Shown: piece after piece, positions 10,142 to 21,828 of the stretch
How the letters are laid out: every line of letters begins with the position of its first letter
Numbering within the stretch: the stretch's first letter is position 1
From: Holtermannia corniformis
Taxonomy: Eukaryota > Basidiomycota > Tremellomycetes > Holtermanniales
Assembly: GCA_001599935.1 (NCBI GenBank)
Contig: BCIJ01000007.1
Coordinates: 156,227-220,226, forward strand
DNA length: 64,000 bases
Reading direction: 5' to 3'
Position numbers and translations under genes: made by a program
The notes under the pieces: generated by a model
What the model was told of the DNA's origin: nothing
The model's input: only the letters and a program-made list of their open reading frames with translations
Databases searched by the model: none

Positions 10142-12900
10142 CTACCAGCGAGGCGCTGGCGCGACGACCGGATAGCTGCAATCGTCAGTATTTGCCGCGC
10201 CTCTTGCATTCATCTTACCTCTTGGTATCGCCGCCGCCCTTTTGGATCTCGACGCGGATGTCGAACGTCAGATCACCAGATGTAGGGTCATATCCAACCT
10301 GAGCATAATTGCGCTTTGGCTGGATGTACTGCATGGGTCGTCAGCGTCTCTTGACGTTGGTCAGTTGCCGACGACCAACCTTCTTCTTGGTTGTCGTGCC
10401 GTCGGTGTCGACCTCGAAGAGCGGCACCATGCTTTCATCCGTGCCCTGCCCTGTATATGATTAGTTACTCCATACCACCATGGCGAGACGACACATACGA
10501 TCTATTGGACGTCAGCCAAACTCCACTCTAGCCCGTAGAGCCGACTCACGCAGCGTGCGATGCTTGTTGCCCGCCAAGAAGGCAACCATGGCAGCGGCAC
10601 CGCCCGGAGGCGGCGTGTTGACAATGGCCGATGTGATGACGTTGAGCATGTAGCGCGGGTCTTGACCCGGCGGTGGCGTCGGCTTGCCTTTCTTCCCGTA
10701 CGTGTAAAGTAGGCCCTAGACATCTTGTCAGCGACATGTCATCTGTTTCACACGCCGACGTACCACTGCTGCAACGTGCACATCACCGCTCAAAAACGTA
10801 ATCCGCCACTTCTTTTCCACCGCCAGCCTCTGTACGGCGTCGACAAGCCAGTTGCGCTCCTTCTTGTGCACATTGGCACACCAGTGATCGTTGAGATCGT
10901 CCAGCAATTCAGACGCTTGGTTGAACTTGTTTACCATTCCGCCAAGACCAAGCGCGCCACGTCGTGCGAGGATGTTGAGAGGGTTCCACTTCTTGTCAAG
11001 GAAGTGTTCAACAAACGACATACGAGGGTATGCTGAGTGTTGTCAGCTTGAATCGATGATCAAGTGCTTGTTGACGAACCGATCGGAACACCGAGCAAGA
11101 CGACGAGCTGTTCCACCGTTTCGGGGATCTTGCGAACCTCTGCAAATGCTCGTTCGTAGTGCTCCTGACTGCAGATTTGACGAAGCTTTCGCTCAGCGCG
11201 GCAATCAAGCGCGAGGAGGTAGACCTGCGTGATGTCAATCTGCTGAGCCAGCCCAAGTTGATCACGAACCTTAGGGCCGAGGTACACCAGCAGCGAGTGG
11301 GCTGGGAATGGAATCCATGAGCCATCACCTCCAATGATCATACTCTTGACCAGGTGAGTCCCAGGCGTTTTGTTGGTGCCATCGACAGCATCTGTCAATG
11401 TCAGTCCTGGATGACTCATCGTAGCCATGGTAACGGCTCGAGTGGGCAGTGCACGACTGACCAACGACGAAGACCTGGAACAGGAGATACCCTAGGATCA
11501 TCAGCTTCAGCAACTGAGCTGCAGCTCAGCGACGCACAGAAGTACCCGCGTGAGCCAATGTAGCTGAATACGGGCGCGCTTTGTGTCTCATCGTCGTACG
11601 TCCCAAAGCCATCTGCGTACTGTCAAACCTGCCGTCAGATATGGTCAGAGAACCCGCGCACCGATCAAGTCATGATCATCAAGCATATTAACCCTGTGCG
11701 TTAGCGTCAGCGTCACTCGCTGGAGTTGAACTCGGCTTACATAGGGATCGACGAGTTGGCGCGGCCGAACGCATTGCTTCGAAATACATTGCAGTAGTGC
11801 GAAAAGCTGCGAACCGTAAGTCTCGCATAGATTGAACTTGTGTCACTGACTAGAATCTATCCACGGCTAGTTTCTGTGGCTGATCAGTCTTGTGCGCGAC
11901 ACGACCCAGCGACGCACCAACTCGTCCGTGAGCGGATAACCAAGCTTGCGCTTGCGATCTGGCGCATTGATCCAGCCCTGGAGTTCGGGCTCACGCGTGA
12001 TGCTATCGCAGTAAATCTGGTCGCCGCCACCGACCATGCAGTGGAACGGCCGCTCTTCGTGCTTGGCAAGAAGATCGCACCAGACCGGATCGAAGCCCGA
12101 GGCGAACTTTTCTGTACGGAAACTGTCGGTATCGACACCGGCGGAAAAGCCTGCAAGACGTCAGTAAGCACAGAGGGGAGAAAAGGGGAAATCATGGCCG
12201 GGGTCCAGGTATGAAAACGTGAAGCTTGATGGAGCTATCTGCTCGATCCATACCGCGCCGCCAGTATGCAACCAAAGGGAAGCACAATCAATATCGAGAG
12301 CACAGCACAACGCACCATTACAGCTGTGAGCCGCCCATCTGAGGTTCACCCCCTGAGCCGGAACGTAGAACCCGCGCTCGACCCCGCCATTCAACCGGTA
12401 GTTTACCAGAACCTCAACGGCACTGAGCGGAATCTCGAGGATGCAACGCCAAAAGGTGTATGTGCCGCCAGGGCCTGCGTAATTGTATATTTGATGAGCT
12501 GGGACTGAGAATGCCTTGGGGAGGGATGGCGTAGTCTGAGCAGTGGAGTAGGGAGAGGCGGTGAAGCGCAGGGAGATGGTCGGTGGTGGGGCGTATTGAG
12601 AGCCGCTGTTTCGTTTACTGTCAGCTCGTGACACTGCACTGGGCGACATCGCATATCATGGCGAACTTACGCATCAGCGGTCACCTAGACAAGCCCGATC
12701 AGTGACCGTTCCTCGTATAGCGATCCGGAAATACTCACCACAAGCGCTCCTCCCTGCCACACTTCGTCTTTGACAGTATAGTAAGACAACAACGGACCGC
12801 ACCTGTGTATGTGTCAGTTTCGCTACCTGATACGGCGATAACACCAAAGCTGCAGAAACCACTCAAACTCGATTTCAAGAGCGCGACAGTGTTGGATCAT
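10142..12900 (-). CDS. PhoD-like metallophosphatase-domain protein
   Basis: Fungal PhoD-like phosphatase family (calcineurin-like fold, binuclear metal centre; substrate unknown). The model starts at the ATG at 12900 (MIQHCRALEIEF) and runs through about ten exons. These include CGPLLSYYTVKDEVWQGGAL, VTADAGSQYAPPPTISL, a beta-rich domain (YNYAGPGGTYTFWRC) and the metal site HCMVGGGDQIYCD. Further exons give LVKSMIIGGDGSWIPFPAHS, the second metal motif TFLSGDVHVAAV, MLNVITSAIVNTPPPGG and a C-terminal domain ending YPVVAPAPRW. The order matches uncharacterised basidiomycete and ascomycete PhoD-like proteins of about 600 residues. No signal peptide is visible. Exons around 11500-11880 are small and least certain. 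Confidence 0.82.
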
Positions 12901-14161
12901 GTGTCTATGCAAAATCAAGTCGGGTAAAGACACCTGCCCTCATCCTACACAATTTACAGCTTCCCACACCATAAAGCTTGTAAGTCATGTGAGCCACGCC
13001 AGAAAATCATCAAGCAGCTGGGGGCCAAAACGTGTCTGGATGGCGAGGCGACTCAGCTGCCAATAATGTGATCCGCCAGGCGTGATAAAGGGTATAGTCC
13101 AGCAGCTCAACCGGCCCGAAATGGTGACGGTGCGAGCCGTTGACATTTGCAGACCGCCATCAGCTGCCGTATTCTTACCTCCTCACACCACGATCATGGC
13201 GAGCGGCGCGTAAAGCCACTTGTGCGCACAGACAAGCTGAGCTGAAGATAATCGCAAGGGCGGAACAACATTCCCTTCGAAACGCTCGATCACGCGATTG
13301 AATGGTCTGCTTTGTTCCGCCCTTGTATCGCTCCGGATCATACAGCTAGCTGTAGAGATGATCGAGGCCGAATGCGCACGACCGACGATGGATTAGTGTC
13401 GTAACTAATCTGTTCCCCGCACAGTACATAGCAGATGTGAAGCAAATAGCGAAGCCACGCGCGCCAAGCGCACGGCGGCCAGGGCAGCCAGGACAGTGTA
13501 GGCTAGCCGGCAACCTTCGGTCAGCCAGGTTGATAGCGCCTAAGTTGCCGCCTAACCTACACTGAGCCAGGGTCGCCTTATAGCAACCGGCAACTGTTTT
13601 CATGCGCCAAGTTCCAGCTCGAATCTGCAGATCAAGGAACTCGGCGTTGGAAGCTTATGCAGGAGGGCGTAAAGACCAGCGAACCGGCATGACGACGTTG
13701 GCAACTCGGCTACAAACAGAGCTGTACAGCTACGTGCTTGAGCCAAATACTACGTAGCAAGTCAGGGACAAACCGTAGCTGCTTCGCACCATGATTGCCT
13801 AGCTGCACTAGCCGCCAGTAAGCACGCGACTCGAGATGCATCAGGATGCCATGCCAAAGGCTAAAGCCGTCTGACATCCATGACAAGCGCATTGCCGTGA
13901 ATGACAGATCCGTTCCAGCAGTGGCAGGGCCTTATAGTACCTCGTGATCGTGCGACCGAGATTATGAACCTTGCTGAAGCAGCATGATGGTCGATGACCG
14001 GGCTGATGTGGTCAAGTTCAGCTGGAGCGAACAGCGACGCTGGCAGAGCACTGCCACACGTCTAGTCTCGACCGTAGCTGTTGCTCACTGCTCATCCACG
14101 TCGATCATCGCCCTTACGCCGGCAGCAAACTACCATTCGCAACCTGCCACGCCACACAAAC
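12901..14161. other. Gene-poor gap between two minus-strand genes
   Basis: This 1.26-kb stretch has no reading frame with a recognisable domain. It contains two GCTAGC palindromes (near 13344 and 13502). It includes the promoter of the PhoD-like gene. Nothing else is supportable. Confidence 0.45.
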
Positions 14162-15048
14162 TCACATCAATTGCAGATGCGGCTCCATCCTCGCCTCGGC
14201 CGCATCTTGACTATGCCCCTGCAGGACCGGCAGTGGGCTAGGCGGCATCAAGCCCTGGCCTTGTTTTCTCGGTTCTTCCTCTGCTTGTGTCCGCACGCCC
14301 TCTGGCTCTTCGCCGCTCTGGCGCGGCGTGGCCCGCAGTGGATCATGCACGCCGTCGCCGTTTGGCACCGGTGCGCTGGGGTGGAGGTTGCCATTCAGGT
14401 ACTCTGAGGGGATGACGTTGCCCTGCTCCTGCGGTTGGGTAGGGTGGTAATGGACGCCATTGGCGTAGGAAGCGTCCGGGAGCCTGCCCTTGCCATGAAC
14501 ATGATCAGCTCCGGAGGCGGCCGTTGGCAGCTCGAAATGGTCTGGCTGGGCGAGAGGCGAGCCCTGTGGGATCGCGGGACCCAAGTGGTACGCTTCGTTG
14601 AGCTAAAGGACCGTGTCAGCGCGGTGCGCAGATGAAGTCGTGAACCAACTGGATCGACCGTCTCGACGCCGCGCCCGCCAGCCTGAGGGTGAGCATACTG
14701 CTTGGCCTCGTGCTCTGCCCGCAAGCGAGCTTTGTACCCCGGGTTATCCCTACGAGCACACGGGGTATCAGCTATGGCCTTTCGATCTGAAATCTTGCGA
14801 GCCCGCTCACATTGGTTGATCGACGTTTCAGGTGCAGTGATTGATGCGAGAGGATCGACACTGGCTGGCTTTGCAATCTGCTGTGCGGCGCTCAGGGCGT
14901 GTGCTGCGGTCCAAAGGCAGTCTATCTACTCGCACGGTCCCGGGTGACGAATCGGATCGGGCGAGAAACCAACAACCCAGCCACGCCAAGCCAAAATGGA
15001 TGACGTGAACAGTCCAAACACTGCCGGGATGGCTAGGAGCGCGAGCAT
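14162..15048 (-). CDS. Small membrane-anchored hypothetical protein
   Basis: Unrecognised. The model has four exons. The first starts at 15048 and encodes MLALLAIPAVFGLFTSSIL, a single hydrophobic segment that could be a signal anchor or signal peptide. Short exons with an Arg/Glu-rich helix (NPGYKARLRAEHEAKQYAHP) follow. The last exon encodes about 140 residues rich in Pro, Gly, Gln and Asn, probably disordered, ending RMEPHLQLM. All three introns have GT/AG ends and keep the frame. It is divergent from SRO7, 149 bp apart. A type II or tail-exposed membrane protein fits the hydropathy; function is unknown. Confidence 0.6.
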
Positions 15049-15197
15049 TTGTCTAGCATCTCAACCTGCTAGCATGCCTACCTTACGGTGGGGTCTAAAC
15101 AAGTTTAGCTTGAAACCACAGTGTTACGGCATCCCACGCTCTACGCGCGACAGGTTGACCGGCTGATGCACCGGCGTACGACCCGCAGCGCACCACA

Positions 15198-18100
15198 ATG
15201 TTCAAGAGCAAGCCCGCCCCAGGCGCCCAGCTGCCAGACTTTACAAACTCGCTGCGAGAACGCTCGTTCTACAAGTTTGGCCAGTTGCGTGCGCTCGGAC
15301 TCGGTGGCGAAGTCAAGGCGACGGCAGTCGATCCGGTTCATGGACTGTTGGCGGTTGGTGAGTATCGCTTGAGTGGGATTGAGCTGGGGAGGGTTACTTC
15401 TTGAAGGGACTGTGTCTCAGGCGGCTTAGGAACTGCTGTTGTTGTCGAGCGGTTTGCTGGCAGAACGACACTGCCTTCAGTCACGGCCGTCCCAGCTGTT
15501 CTTTGCCGCCGACCCGCAGCCCAAGACAACCAGAGCAGACGCAGCGAGAGTCGAGACAAGCTGCAAAAATAGTTGCGTACCCAACTCGGACGTTTGCTGT
15601 GCCATGTTCTCGCAACGAACCGGAGAACAGTGATCAATCGGACAAAATCGCGCATCCGCTATACCATAGATGGTGATCTGTGATCGAGCAAGTGCAGGAT
15701 GTTGACGGTCAGCCTATACGCTAGGCCAGTGACGCGTGACAGCTGTGCGGACTCACGTCCCCAGCTCGAGATCACTCCGCCAAAAGGCTGTAGTGCATCT
15801 GACGAACGAAGGCTGGAGTGCTCTTCAGTGCTCGATCGCCCAAGTCTGCCGGTTCGCTTTGATTTCACTAGGTGTCATAATGCGGGCTAGCATCTCCTAC
15901 CAAGAGTCCGCAGCGAAGCACTGCACGCGGCTAGCGCTTCTCGAGCTACATACGGCCGGTCCGATGTGTCATTGCGACCATCATCGACCATACTCTACCG
16001 ATCTGCTCGTCACATCGTCGGAGATACCGAGCGAGTGAACCATCTTGTCGTGTTGCTGCCTGGCATCGTCGAACTCGCTCTTACGACTGCAAGCGACTGG
16101 ACTGTACAGCGCCAAGATGCGCTGTAGGTTCCTCTACCTTCAGCCACTCGATTTAGCCAGGTTGCGAGCCGTTTGATAGCTGTGTTGCAGTCGCCAGTGA
16201 ACACTGGGCGAGATGAGCTTGCGGCGTGGCTGTTTGTGACATCTGACCATGGCGCCGTCGGCCCCCGAAACGACGGCGGGCTCAATCAAGCAGCCTCAGT
16301 ACATCACACCGTATAGCCGATGCTATTCTTGTAGTTGGCTACATGAGACTGGACTGTTGCCCCATACCGTCCAGTCGGATCTGCGTTCACTGTCTCACGA
16401 GGCTTTTCTAGAGCTCACACGCGCGAAACGGCAATAGGAAAGCTCTCCTGTGTTCGCAAGCGCCTGGTGAGCGGCCGACACGGTCTGCGCAGGCAAGAAG
16501 TACACCGAGCCATCAAACACCGAGCCGCCGCCCCGATTGGACGGTGGCAAAGGCTGCTTCGTGATCTGCACCGCAGCATGCTGTCAACGCGTCATTGGCA
16601 CCTTGATCAGCTTGCTCAAGTCGATGCGTGACACTCATATTTGCGTTCACCGGTCCTTACGCAGCTGTTGGGCTAGCGAGAAGGATTCGAAACAGGGACC
16701 GTCCAGCGAAGTCTTGTGCTTGGTGATGTTTAGCGGACGTGAATCGATCAGCTAAGGTCTGAAAGTCGGCGCAGCGGGAGCTAGCTTCCGCTGTGTCGTT
16801 GAAGACGATAGCCTTTGCGATCTGATTGGACCTCGGCTTCAGCTCTGAGCTCGCTCGTGACGTGGCCTCAGGGCGGAGCGGATGTTGCTATGCCCGCCTG
16901 GCTACAGACCTATCGTTGTGGTACACTTGCGCCAGGGCGAGACGACCGTCCGTAGCCTGGGCACGGGCTTCAATTACTAGCGGCGAGACTTCTCAGCCTC
17001 ATTGTAGTTGGCTCGCACGCTGACAGCCGTTTCTCCGCATTTCCATCCGCGGTCGGTTGACCTGTCGCAGAACTAGCGCACTGAACCACATCTATTGCAG
17101 AGCTTACGCTGACCTCTCACACAGGCACGTCAACCGGGTTCATCCACGTCTCTGGACAGCCCGCTTTCCAATGTACCCTGTCGGTAGCTGGGCCCGGCGC
17201 GCCGGCTGGCTTGGGCGTCAAGTTCCTGACGTTCTGGGTTGGCATGGGCAAGATTATTTGTATCGGTGAGTCACTCGTTTTAGCTCAGGCTTCGACTAAG
17301 TCCGTACAGACTCGAAAGATCAGCTGCATCTGTGGGATCTCAACACGATTGACGATCGATCCAATCTGCCACACAAGGATGTGACATATTGCTTGTATGG
17401 CAACGTGACGTGAGTGGTATATGGATATGCCGAGGTAAACTGACCCAGAGCAGCTGCGTCGAGACTCCAACATCCACACATTCGCATGTGCGTCCTCGTC
17501 ACCTTTGATATTACACCGCGCTGACATTGAGCAGCTCTTCCTCACGCTCAAAGACGGCATCACGCTCGCTTATGATTTGCTTCGATTCCACCTGTCCCCG
17601 TACAAGATTCCAAATGTATGGCACGCGCACGAAGAGCGCCTGCGACGAAGTGGTATCACAGGACGAAGGAAAACGCTCGGGGCGTGAGTGGTCGGATGAC
17701 CTCGGCAGGACATGTTCTGACTGTAGTCAGGCCAATGGCGACCTGCCTTTCCTTCAACCCGCGAGATATCAACACTCTGCTGATTGGATATGAAGGTAAG
17801 CCATCACACGGTTCTCGAACCCGCGCTGATGTACAAGGCGGGGTCATCGCCTGGGATTTGCAACAACAAGTCTCCGTCAAGACGTTCGAGATGGTGTTGC
17901 CGCCGGGTTCGCCAGGCGGTGGCAGCTACCTTGATGCCGACGGCTCGCTCTTTACCGAACGCGTGCCAAGTGTGACGTGCATCTCCTGGCGGCCCGACGG
18001 GCTCGTCTTTGCCGTCGGCCATGAAGACGGGTGCGTCACCTTTTGGGCATATGACGAGCCGGACAAGCCCTTGATGGTGCGCACGCTCGAGACCGAAGAC

Positions 18101-21100
18101 GTCAATGTCGCCGACGCCGAGTCGCTGTTCGACGCGGGTGCGCTCGACACCCAACTTCGGAAAAAGGACAGCGCCGGCAACTTTATCCATCAAACCCGTG
18201 AGCCGATATTCAAGCTGGCTTGGGCAAGCTTTCCAGACGCACCAAGCCTGAAAGCGCTCGTGGCTGCGCAGGGTACAGAAGCTGCTGGAGAGCCTTTGAG
18301 CAACGCGACAGTGGAATACTCGGAACGGGGCGAAACGCTGCTCCTCGTGCTCGGTGGTCAATCCCCGAGCGATCAAAGTGCAATCAACATCTTGCAATTC
18401 CCGGCGTACATCCCTCCACCGCCGCGCAAGATCTCGACGCCCATGTCACCGAGCGAGTCGTTGCCCGTGCAGTACCGCTACGCGTTCAGGGACTCATTGG
18501 CACCCACCGGATCATCATCGTACCCCACCAGAACCCCGGCAGAGGACTTCATCTTGCTTCCCCGCTCAAGTCCGTATTTTGCCCTCAGCTACGACCCGAT
18601 CGCCGTCATCGTCACGTTGGGCACAGACAGCAGCCTACCGCAGGTAGTCGACGTAGCTTCGCGGGAGATCGAAGCTTGGTCATTTCCACCGCCCAGGTCT
18701 GCAGTCGTCCCGCCCAGTCCGGGCCGCAAGTCGTTCCTTCGACCTGGTGAAGACGAAATGGTCGCCATGACGCCCGCGCCGCAGATGCCTGGGTCTGTTC
18801 CAATGACCCCTCGTACCGCTTCGTCCTCGTGGCGTATGCCATGGAGCCCAAGCCCTGGCTCGCCCCAGCTTGATGTTCCACAAACGCCACAGATGCCCAA
18901 GCGTCCCAAACGGCGGCTTCGCGTCCCATCGGCCTTCTGGACTGGCGGCTCGTCCGTCATTGGCTGTGAGCTCGTCTCGCTACCTACCCCGGCCTTCAAG
19001 CGCCTCATTTCCTGGTCAATCGAGAAAGCCGATGACGAAGTCGAGCCCCGCATCCCACTGCACGGCGGTGTCGCGGTACCGGACCTGTACTCGCACGGCG
19101 CACCCGACGTCAAAGTTGCAAAGCTCGAGGCATACCGGGTGCTCATCACATATCATCTCGACGCCACCGTCCGTTTCTGGGACATCTCGCCTCATCTCTT
19201 GCTGCTTCCATCGCCCCTGCGCTTCGAGTATCCAAGCCCGCTGCCGCACCTGACCATCTCGATTAGCAAGCTGGTGAGCCATCCCAGTTTGGCCCATCTC
19301 CCTTTGGCGAAGCTTTGGCGCGAAGACAGACCGCAAGTCAAGATTGCCGGTGTTCATCTTGCTGTGGAAGCACTCGAATGTGTCATCACCATGTCATCGG
19401 GCGAGGCCATCGTCACTAAATTCGGCGAGGCAAAGCGGGGCGCGGAAGACGTCGAAACACTTCGCCTTGCAGATGACCAGGGAACGAGCTACTTCCCGGA
19501 TGGACCTAGCGACGGCGTCGTCGAGGAAGTCACCGACCTGACGGCACAAGCAGATCACAAGGAGGACGGCTTCAAGCCGGTGTCATTGTTGACCACACGG
19601 CGCGGACAAGCAGTGGCGTGCGCCGTGTCGGACATTGGCTTCCTCGCTGTCGCCTACGCGAACAATTCAATGGCGATCATTGATCTGCGTGGGCCCGAAG
19701 TGATCCTGCGTGAAGGCTTTGACGAGGAGGGCGGCAAAGTGAAGAAGAAGAGCAAGAAGGCGACCCAGAACGTGCCGGGAGAGCAGTCGCCGGTCAGCAC
19801 CATGAAGTGGGTGATCTCGGGCTTGGGACCAGGTACGCAGATATCACTCTTTCGAGAAGACAACTGATATCCGATCAGACCCGGCCCCGCTGCCCCGCTT
19901 GGTCGTCTCGTATGCCAAAGGGTAAGCTTCCCAGACTTCGATTTGACCTTGGCTGATACTCTCAGCTTGACCAAGATTTACACATTGAACCAGGTGCTCG
20001 GGGAATGGATCGTTGATCCCAAGGCCGTGACCTTTACGCACGAGTCACTTGCCTACCCTCTTGCATCATTCGTCATTGACCCTCGAACGGGAAATGAACT
20101 CCTGTCGTCGTCTGACGCCCTTCAGGCGGTCATGCGAGGGGGATCTTATGAAAAGGACAAGGACGCACCGCATTGCCTCTGGATCGCATGCGCGAAACGC
20201 AGCATCCGGTGTCAGATCAACTACAGCGGCGAACGGGTGTCCAAAGTGGAACTAGACAGCGAGGAGTTTGCCAGCGTTCACCTCGTCACGCGGCATGGTG
20301 CGCATCGTATTACTCTGTGATGTACGCTAACGCACGCAGGCAACAAGGTTATGGCAGGAATCACTGCCCAAGGCAGTGTGCTTTTCTATTCACTGCCTTC
20401 ACTCGACTTCATCACCCGGTGTGATCTCTTCTTCCACACCGGTGTCAGCCGACCCATTGGTCGCATCGCCCTCGACGACAAGTCTGGAGACTTTGTCGAG
20501 ATCCTCAATCCGCTGGACATCACCCTACGCACTCTCTTCCACTTTCGAAAACCCCTAGCACCGCGCATTGACCCATGTCCAGCGATCCTCAAGCGAGCTA
20601 TCCCACCGCAGCCGGTACCGATCAACGCGTATGCGGGAGTAGGCAGTTGGATCTGGGGCGGCGCGCCGTTGACAGGTGCTCAGCTCGATGCTCTAGGTAC
20701 ATCCGTCACTTGTGCAGATGGAGAGCTGACATCATTGCAGTGGCCGGACCCAACCGACCAGGACCGCCTAAAGCTCCACCAAAGCCGTCAAAGCCACTCA
20801 TCACATGGGGTCAGCCCCCTCCTGAACCTGAAAAGCCGGTGCCAACACCGAGGTCGACGCGGCCCAAGCCGGCACAGCGCAAATCGTCGCCGGTCGACAC
20901 GCGAGAGCGCAAGGATGTGTATACCGAGATGCGGGAGGCGACATCACAACGAGGCGACTATCTGGAGGATCTGAGCGCTAGGATGCGAGGCGTTGAAGAA
21001 AGTGCAGGGTACGCAAGCTGATTGACAGAAAGTCTGTGCTGAGCGGTTGTACAGGTCCATGGTGTCTGCCGCGAAGAATCTGTACATGAAGGAGGCAGCC

Positions 21101-21141
21101 AAGGGTGCGGCCAAGGGCTTCTTTGGAAAGCTCATGTAAAT
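15198..21141 (+). CDS. SRO7: Sro7/tomosyn (lethal giant larvae family) WD40 protein
   Basis: Tomosyn/Lgl protein, a double WD40 beta-propeller. In yeast it binds the t-SNARE Sec9 and acts with Sec4 and the exocyst in polarised exocytosis. The N-terminal exon encodes the Lgl opening (SLRERSFYKFGQLRALGL ... DPVHGLLAVG) and continues after a giant intron as TSTGFIHVSGQPAF. Further exons give LTLKDGITLAYDLLRFHLSP and NPRDINTLLIGYEGGVIAWD; one large exon (about 17865-19830) covers most of both propellers. The C-terminus (YTEMREATSQRGDYLEDLS to AAKGFFGKLM) resembles the VAMP/R-SNARE-like motif of tomosyns. A Pro/Ser-rich loop near 18680-18920 is probably disordered. At 17653-17727 the frame is kept only with a donor at GTATCA rather than the nearby GTGAGT. 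Confidence 0.9.
15358..17124 (+). other. Giant intron 1 of SRO7 (1767 bp)
   Basis: The donor GTGAGTATCG begins at 15358 and the acceptor CTCTCACACAG ends at 17124, with a CTGAC branch site just before it. Splicing joins GLLAVG to TSTGFIHVSG, a conserved Lgl stretch, without a gap. The interior has only short random-looking frames and four GCTAGC palindromes (15886, 15930, 16672, 16780). Confidence 0.85.
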
Positions 21142-21828
21142 CATTAGGAGCTCTAGCTCGACGGGTGGATGGCTTGTTGTACCAATGGTGATTGTATTTG
21201 GTGGGTGGCGGGATGAAACGTGTTTCAGATGATCAAGTCGCGACTTTTGTGCGGGTGCCTTCCCGGCGGTGGCCAGTCACTGTAGAGTCTGCACGCGATC
21301 CAGAGATGCATTATTGATATTGTAGGAAGCGATACGAGAGACCTGGAGCAACGTCGAGCGAAAGGAGGTTACAAGTACGTCTTGAAGGACGCGGTCAAAG
21401 CGTCCGACAAGCTGCCGAAGGACGCTTCTGACTGCTTCCCACCCTCAGGTCTCTCCACACCCTTCGCACTCGTCCAAGTACCTGCGCGCCATCATCTGGC
21501 AGCTCTCGTTCCCAAACGCCAGTACAATCTGCGCACGTCCCTCCCTCTGCGTGTCGCGCGCACGGACGCTCGGCCGAGTCTGTTGCCCCTCGCCTGGCAA
21601 GTCGCTGCTACAACGTGTCTCCCCTTCATCTCGACAGTCATTCCTTGATCAACGCATCTAGCCGCTCTATAGCGTTGCACCCACGCAAGAAGCACCTCCT
21701 CGGATCTGGTCATCCCCATCACTCCTTCCCGGCTGCGCACGGGCCACATTTCATCTGCGGGGCGACCGAGTCGGCCCTCACATTATATAATTCATCTATC
21801 GCTCGTCTCAAAGCTTTCAGGTAGAGCA
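21142..21828. other. Intergenic region upstream of the Msb1-family gene
   Basis: This 687-bp gap lies between SRO7 and the Msb1-family gene, both on the plus strand. Apart from the AT-rich box listed separately I see no structure and no convincing reading frame. Confidence 0.45.
21783..21790 (+). promoter_or_regulatory. TATA-like box before the Msb1-family gene
   Basis: TTATATAA lies 39 bp before the ATG at 21829. This AT-rich box stands out in a GC-rich flank. Its role as a promoter element is inferred from position only. Confidence 0.3.
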